Below are positions 6,470-11,099 of a DNA stretch of 11,099 nt, piece by piece. Source of the DNA: an uncultured bacterium (GTDB lineage: Bacteria; Planctomycetota; Phycisphaerae; Phycisphaerales; SM1A02); the NCBI GenBank assembly GCA_903861235.1, contig CAIOTP010000076.1:1-11099 (forward strand). The letters are read 5' to 3'. The translations under genes were made by a program, and so were the position numbers. Below the pieces are notes generated by a model. That model saw only the letters and a list, made by a program, of their open reading frames with translations. It was not told the DNA's origin and searched no databases. Position 1 is the first letter of the stretch. Every line of letters starts with the position of its first letter.

Positions 6470-7527
6470 GTCACCAGCACGGATTCGCCCGCCAGCCCTG
6501 GACCGAACGCCATCCCCATCCAGGGCCGCGGTACGCCCGCGCGCTGCAGCCGCTCCAGGATGAAGAGCAGCGTGGCACTGGACATGTTGCCGAAGTCGCG
6601 GAGCACCTCGCGGCTTGCGGCGCCGCAGCTCTCGGGCAGCTCGAGCGACGCGAGAACCGCCTCGATCACGCGCGGGCCGCCCGGGTGGATGGCCCATCCG
6701 CCGGTGCCTGCGACCGACAGGCCGTGACGATCCAGCACGCCGCGGATCCAGGGGCCGACGCGGGCCTGCAGGATCTCGGGCACGCGCGCCCCCAGGGTCA
6801 TCTCGAAGCCGTGATCTCCCACCGTCCAGGCCATCTGGTCAGGGGAGTCCGGCAGCAGCACGCTGTCGAAGGCTTGCAGGCAGGGGCCGTGGCCCTGCGA
6901 GCCCACCACGGCGGCGGCCGCGCCGTCCGCAAAGAGCGTGTTGGCGATCAGCCGGTCCAGTCGCTCTCCGTAATGCAGATGCACCGAACAGATCTCCACG
7001 CAGCACACCAGCACGCGGGCGTCGGGATCGGACAGCACCAGCGACGCCGCCACCGCCAACGCGTTCACCGCCGCATGGCAGCCCATGAAGCCGACGTGCG
7101 TGCGACGCACGGTGGGGGGAAGGGCCAGATCTCCCACCAGCCACTGGTCAGGACCCGGGGCCTCGAAGCCCGTGCAACTGGCCGTGACCACGTGCGTGAT
7201 GCGACCGGGCGCGATTCCGGCGGCCGCCAGCGCCTTGCCGGCCGCTTTCGCCGCCAAGGGGCGGGCGGCCCCCGAGAAACGGGCCATGCGCGCCGTGGTG
7301 CTCGGTCCGTGCCCCTGGGGATCCGGCGGATAGAAGGTGGGCTCGCCCGGTCGGTCCGCCGTGTCGCAGTGTCGCCGTTCGATGCCGCTTCTTCGGGCGA
7401 GCCGCTCGGTCACCGCACGGTCCACGGAGGCGGGGGCGATGCGGTCCGCGATCGGCACCCAATCCGCCTGGCGCATGACACGGTCAGGAACCGCGGTGCC
7501 CAGTCCGAGCAGCAGGGGTCCGCTCAT
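6466..7527 (-). CDS. Type III polyketide synthase (chalcone/stilbene synthase family)
   Basis: The 353-residue protein has the length and fold marks of a bacterial type III PKS, a homodimeric ketosynthase that loads an acyl-CoA starter, extends it with malonyl-CoA and cyclises the chain. The catalytic triad is visible: C150 in GFMGCHAAVNAL, H281 in GWAIHPGGPRV and N314 in FGNMSSATLLFIL. VTASCTGFEAPGPDQWL (114-130) and the C-terminal GMAFGPGLAGES (338-349, the GFGPG loop) complete the family pattern. The product cannot be read from the sequence. Alkylresorcinols, alkylpyrones and acylphloroglucinols are all made by this family; the tailoring genes next to it favour a phenolic lipid (inference). 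The ATG at 7527 overlaps the stop of the flavoprotein gene as ATGA and has GGAGG ten bases upstream (7538-7542), so translation is probably coupled. A longer in-frame extension upstream has no similarity to the family and overlaps the flavoprotein. It is the last gene of the operon. Confidence 0.93.
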   Translation of the reverse strand: MSGPLLLGLGTAVPDRVMRQADWVPIADRIAPASVDRAVTERLARRSGIERRHCDTADRPGEPTFYPPDPQGHGPSTTARMARFSGAARPLAAKAAGKALAAAGIAPGRITHVVTASCTGFEAPGPDQWLVGDLALPPTVRRTHVGFMGCHAAVNALAVAASLVLSDPDARVLVCCVEICSVHLHYGERLDRLIANTLFADGAAAAVVGSQGHGPCLQAFDSVLLPDSPDQMAWTVGDHGFEMTLGARVPEILQARVGPWIRGVLDRHGLSVAGTGGWAIHPGGPRVIEAVLASLELPESCGAASREVLRDFGNMSSATLLFILERLQRAGVPRPWMGMAFGPGLAGESVLVT

Positions 7528-8672
7528 GCCCGGGCCGCCTCCGTGCGTGGCGCGCCCAGCGATTCCGCCGCGCGTGCCGCCATGGAGGGCCACCATCCGG
7601 CCGCCTCCACGCCTGCCGACACCAGCCATGGATGTCGAAGCAGCCACGACACCATGCCGCAGCGGACGCGGGCCGAGCGGGTGAGTGCGTGCACCACTGC
7701 ATCCCACGCTTGCATGGTGCCACGCCCCTTCAGGACCGCCGCTGCATGTTCGCCGGCGGCCGCGCCCGTGGCGAGCGCCCAGCCCATGCCTTCGCCGGTG
7801 AAGGGTTCCACGTATCCCGCCGCGTCGCCGGTCACGATCGTCTGCTGGTCATGCAGGTGCCGACGTCGGCGCCACAGATGAGGCGTGCCGTGCCACCGTG
7901 CCTGCGTCAGGGCTTCGGCGTCGCGCACGGCATCTCCAAGCAGGCGACCCACGAACGCCGCCGGCCCGCCGCGCCCGCGCAGGTCCTCCGACCGCACCGC
8001 GGCCGCCACATCGAGCCGGCCATCCGGAAGTCGCACGGCACCGGCGTAGCCCGAACGAGCCACGCACATCAGGATCTCGTCGTCCTGCACCTGCAAGGCT
8101 TCCGCCGGCAGGGTGGTGCCGATACCCATCCGGCTGCCCGCCCGTACCGACCACACGAATCGCGGATGGTCCCGAAGCGAGGCTCCGGCAAGCCCGTCCG
8201 CCGCCACACGAAGCCGGGCCCGCAGCGGTCGCTCCCCGTCCGGGCCTCTCAACCACGTGCTCCCGTCCGCATTCAGGGTCGCCACGAAGGGCCAGGCAAG
8301 CGTCACTCCCGCCTCGGCCGCTGCCGCCAGCAATCCGGCGTCGAGATCGCCTCGTGAGATCACCGCGGTGCCTTCGCGTCGCACGCGCACGCCACGACGC
8401 CCGCACCGCAGGTGCACGCTTCGCACGCTGGACGCACCGTGAAGCACGTGCCGCAGACCGGCACGTTCCAACGTCTGTTGTCCCCGCGGAGCCAGGCAGC
8501 ATCCGCACACCTTGTCCCTCGGGTGAGCCACCCGGTCCACCAGCAGCACGCGAAGGCCCGCTCGGGCGGCGGTGATGGCGGCCATCGCGCCCGCGGGTCC
8601 GCCACCCACCACCAGCGCATCCACGGCGGCCGGAAGGTCGCTCACGCGTGACATGGCGGCCGGCGGCTTCAT
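7524..8672 (-). CDS. FAD-dependent oxidoreductase, geranylgeranyl reductase-like
   Basis: The 382-residue flavoprotein has an N-terminal Rossmann dinucleotide motif VVGGGPAGAMAAITAARAGL (21-40) with a VLLVDR strand end (42-47). It also has the DKVCGCCLAPRG element (53-64) equivalent to the DKxCGGGLxP motif of geranylgeranyl reductases, and the second FAD motif GDAAGYVEPFTGEGMGWAL (282-300). The C-terminal part is Trp/Arg/Ala-rich (SWLLRHPWL, GWWPSMAAR) and might touch the membrane or a lipid substrate. Relatives either reduce isoprenoid double bonds or hydroxylate aromatic rings with NAD(P)H and O2. Here, between a methyltransferase and a type III PKS, ring oxidation of the polyketide is the simplest idea (inference). 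The ATG at 8672 overlaps the methyltransferase stop as ATGA, which supports it over the internal ATG at 8654. The stop overlaps the PKS start in the same way. Confidence 0.87.
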   Translation of the reverse strand: MKPPAAMSRVSDLPAAVDALVVGGGPAGAMAAITAARAGLRVLLVDRVAHPRDKVCGCCLAPRGQQTLERAGLRHVLHGASSVRSVHLRCGRRGVRVRREGTAVISRGDLDAGLLAAAAEAGVTLAWPFVATLNADGSTWLRGPDGERPLRARLRVAADGLAGASLRDHPRFVWSVRAGSRMGIGTTLPAEALQVQDDEILMCVARSGYAGAVRLPDGRLDVAAAVRSEDLRGRGGPAAFVGRLLGDAVRDAEALTQARWHGTPHLWRRRRHLHDQQTIVTGDAAGYVEPFTGEGMGWALATGAAAGEHAAAVLKGRGTMQAWDAVVHALTRSARVRCGMVSWLLRHPWLVSAGVEAAGWWPSMAARAAESLGAPRTEAARA

Positions 8673-9376
8673 GTCGCCATGTTCCCCTCCGGCGTCCACC
8701 ACAGCCGCCATCGCACGGGGTCCGCCACCTCGATCGAGGCGCCGTGCATACCTGCACGCTCGGCCATGTCCCGGATGTCCGCGGGTGCGTGTGCCGCTCG
8801 GACGCTCGCGGTGGCATCGTGATGCACCACCGGGCTCCGCGTGACCAGACGGGACCCCAGCCACACCAGACCCAGGGCCAGCCGTGTGCGGCGGAGATCG
8901 GTCACGCCCACCGCCAGCCGGGCGGCCTGGCGCATGCCGCGAAGGATGCGTGTGGCGTCTTCGTGATCGAAGTGGTGCAGGAACAGGCTGTTCATCACCA
9001 CGTCGGCCGGGGGCAGGGGATCCTGCACGGCGTCCACCCGCACCGCCTGGCAGTCCAGTCCGGCCGATCGCGCTCGCGCCAGGGCGTGGTCCAACGCGTG
9101 AGGACTCCGGTCGCTGAGGATCCACTGCAGGGAAACGCCAACGCTCCGAGCGACGCGGTCCAGTCGCACGGGCAGGTCGGCGGCACCGCTGGCCACGTCG
9201 AGCACGTGCAGCGGCCTGCTCGACCGCCTGGCCAGCGTTCGCAGCCGGGGCCAGAGCAGGCGGTGCGAGCGGGAGATCGCGTTGAGCCGGGCCAGTCCTC
9301 GAAGGGCGTGGTCATGCTCCGCCGCCGGCAAGGCGGGGTCGTCCATCCTCTCCGGGACCCTGTTTCGGGCCAGCAT
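8669..9376 (-). CDS. Class I SAM-dependent methyltransferase (type 11/UbiE-like)
   Basis: The 235-residue protein carries SAM motif I as HVLDVASGAADLPVRL (57-72), an acidic residue at the end of strand 2 (ILSDRSP, 86-92), DAVQDPLPPADVVMNSLFLHHFDHED (115-140, motifs II-III) and a C-terminal HHDATASVRAAHAPADIRDMAERAG segment (185-209) typical of small-molecule O- or C-methyltransferases that accompany type III PKS genes. The N-terminal PERMDDP and ALRGLARLN helix agrees with the family start, so the ATG at 9376 is preferred to the internal ATG at 9346. It begins 31 bases after the NAD kinase stop, with no clear promoter or strong Shine-Dalgarno sequence in that gap, and its stop overlaps the flavoprotein start as ATGA. 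The likely job is methylating the polyketide ring or its hydroxyl groups; the acceptor is not shown by the sequence. Confidence 0.88.
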   Translation of the reverse strand: MLARNRVPERMDDPALPAAEHDHALRGLARLNAISRSHRLLWPRLRTLARRSSRPLHVLDVASGAADLPVRLDRVARSVGVSLQWILSDRSPHALDHALARARSAGLDCQAVRVDAVQDPLPPADVVMNSLFLHHFDHEDATRILRGMRQAARLAVGVTDLRRTRLALGLVWLGSRLVTRSPVVHHDATASVRAAHAPADIRDMAERAGMHGASIEVADPVRWRLWWTPEGNMAT

Positions 9377-9407
9377 CAGACGGCGTTTCGGGCGGTGGGC
9401 ACCACGA

Positions 9408-10258
9408 TCACGCGCCCCGGTCGCGGTAGTTGGGCGGAGCGGCCCAGCGCATCTTCTCCACCAGCGTGTCCCAGTAGCTGCGATCCGGATTGCCGATGAA
9501 GCGTGCGGAGGTGTGGTGCCGGCCGACCAGCAGGCGATCGCCCCTGGAGAGCGGCACCAGCGCCTGGCCGTCGAGCACCAGCGAAGTGCCTTCGTTCACG
9601 CGCACCGCCTCGATCAGGATCTCCTGATGGCTCGGGGCCACGATGGGCCGGAAAGCCAGGCTGTGCGCGCAGTTGGGGGTGACGATGATCGCCTCCACAT
9701 CCGCCTGCACGATCGGCCCGCCCGCGCTCACGTTGTAGGCCGTGCTGCCCACCGGCGTGGCCACGATCACGCCGTCGCCCACCAGGTCAGGACCCGGGCG
9801 GTCACCGAGCGTGAGCTTGAGCTCGATCATGCGGAAGGGACTGCCCGCGGTCACGGCGGCCTCGTTGATGGCCAGTCCCTCGTGCACCAGGTCGCCGCGA
9901 GCGTTGCGCACGATGGCCTCGAGCACCATGCGGCTCCGCACCACCGGATCCTCGCCGAAGATCATCTCGGCATGCTTGTGCAGACCGGGCAGGTCGAACT
10001 CCGCCAGGAAGCCCAGCCGGCCGAAGTTCACGCCCACCATGGGCACCGCTCGGTCCAGCAGCCGGCGGCACTGCGAGATGAGCGTCCCGTCGCCGCCAAG
10101 CACCACCACCCGGTCGAAGGTGGTCCGCATGGGCACGGGACGCTGATCCGCGTCCAGCTCCTCCACCACGCGGGCGTGCTGTCCGACGATGCGGCGCACC
10201 TCCTCCATGGCTTCGGGCACACCCTGCCGGGATCGGTCGGCCACCAGGAGGACGTCGG

Positions 10259-10262
<4 letters not shown>
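9408..10262 (-). CDS. nadK: NAD(+) kinase
   Basis: The 284-residue protein is a normal-length NAD kinase, which phosphorylates NAD+ at the 2' hydroxyl of adenosine ribose to make NADP+. Conserved elements are FDRVVVLGGDGTL (49-61, with the GGDGT motif), GVNFGRLGFLAEF (77-89), INEAAV (132-137, NE motif) and GDGVIVATPVGSTAYNVSAGGP (162-183), followed by FRPIVAP and VLDGQ. All key residues are present, so it should be active. It is cytoplasmic and usually essential. The ATG at 10262 overlaps the ABC ATPase stop as ATGA, and the methyltransferase begins 31 bases after its end, so it sits inside the operon that leads to the polyketide genes. It probably serves the whole cell, with supply of NADP(H) to the nearby flavoprotein as a possible extra benefit (inference). 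Confidence 0.95.

Positions 10263-11099
<837 letters not shown>

Noticed and set aside
7528..7707. N-terminal extension of the polyketide synthase upstream of 7527
   Set aside because: It would overlap the flavoprotein by about 180 bases and reads as Gly/Arg-rich noise; the ATGA overlap and GGAGG site support the start at 7527.
8673..9125. N-terminal extension of the flavoprotein upstream of 8672
   Set aside because: It overlaps the methyltransferase body, is Pro/Arg/Gly-rich, and sits ahead of a Rossmann motif that normally lies near the N-terminus.

Overview
This is a gene-dense, high-GC bacterial window of 11.1 kb carrying ten protein-coding genes, two of them cut by the window edges. Nine genes lie on the minus strand and one (hisN-like) on the plus strand. 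I see no rRNA, tRNA, CRISPR array, insertion sequence or gap over 300 bases. The base composition, the ABC ATPase with a GYVPDFMGAYEDM Q-loop region, and the type III polyketide synthase / flavoprotein / methyltransferase trio suggest Planctomycetota (perhaps Phycisphaerae). That placement is inferred from family resemblance only. Myxobacteria and actinobacteria cannot be excluded without a search.

Layout, following the direction of transcription of the minus strand from right to left. (1) 11099-6466 is a tightly packed operon: ABC-2 type ATPase (start beyond the window), NAD kinase, class I SAM methyltransferase, geranylgeranyl-reductase-like FAD oxidoreductase, and type III polyketide synthase. 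Three of its four junctions are 4-base ATGA stop/start overlaps and the fourth is a 31-base gap. The last three genes look like a small biosynthetic unit that builds, oxidises and methylates a polyketide, probably an alkylresorcinol or alkylpyrone type phenolic lipid. NAD kinase immediately upstream could feed NADP(H) to the flavoprotein. (2) 5632-6456 (+) is a histidinol-phosphatase-like inositol-monophosphatase family enzyme, convergent with the polyketide synthase (9-base gap) and divergent from pulA (51-base gap). (3) 5580-1695 (-) holds a secreted type I pullulanase followed 22 bases later by a secreted class A beta-lactamase-fold serine hydrolase of the ORF12-like type. (4) 1542-1 (-) is a three-gene run that looks stress-related: a triple-BON-domain protein, a YciE/YciF-type ferritin-like protein, and the N-terminal part of a dienelactone-hydrolase-like alpha/beta hydrolase.

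The clearest regulatory pattern is a TAGCCT or TAGGCT hexamer placed 6-7 bases before the ATG of hisN, pulA and the beta-lactamase-like gene. None of these three has a Shine-Dalgarno sequence. This is the spacing expected of a -10 box for a leaderless transcript. Genes inside the operons, or starting the BON operon, instead have GGAG- or GAGG-like ribosome binding sites.

The most interesting system is the methyltransferase-flavoprotein-type III PKS operon. It resembles in logic the Streptomyces griseus srsABC phenolic-lipid operon but uses apparently different tailoring enzyme families.
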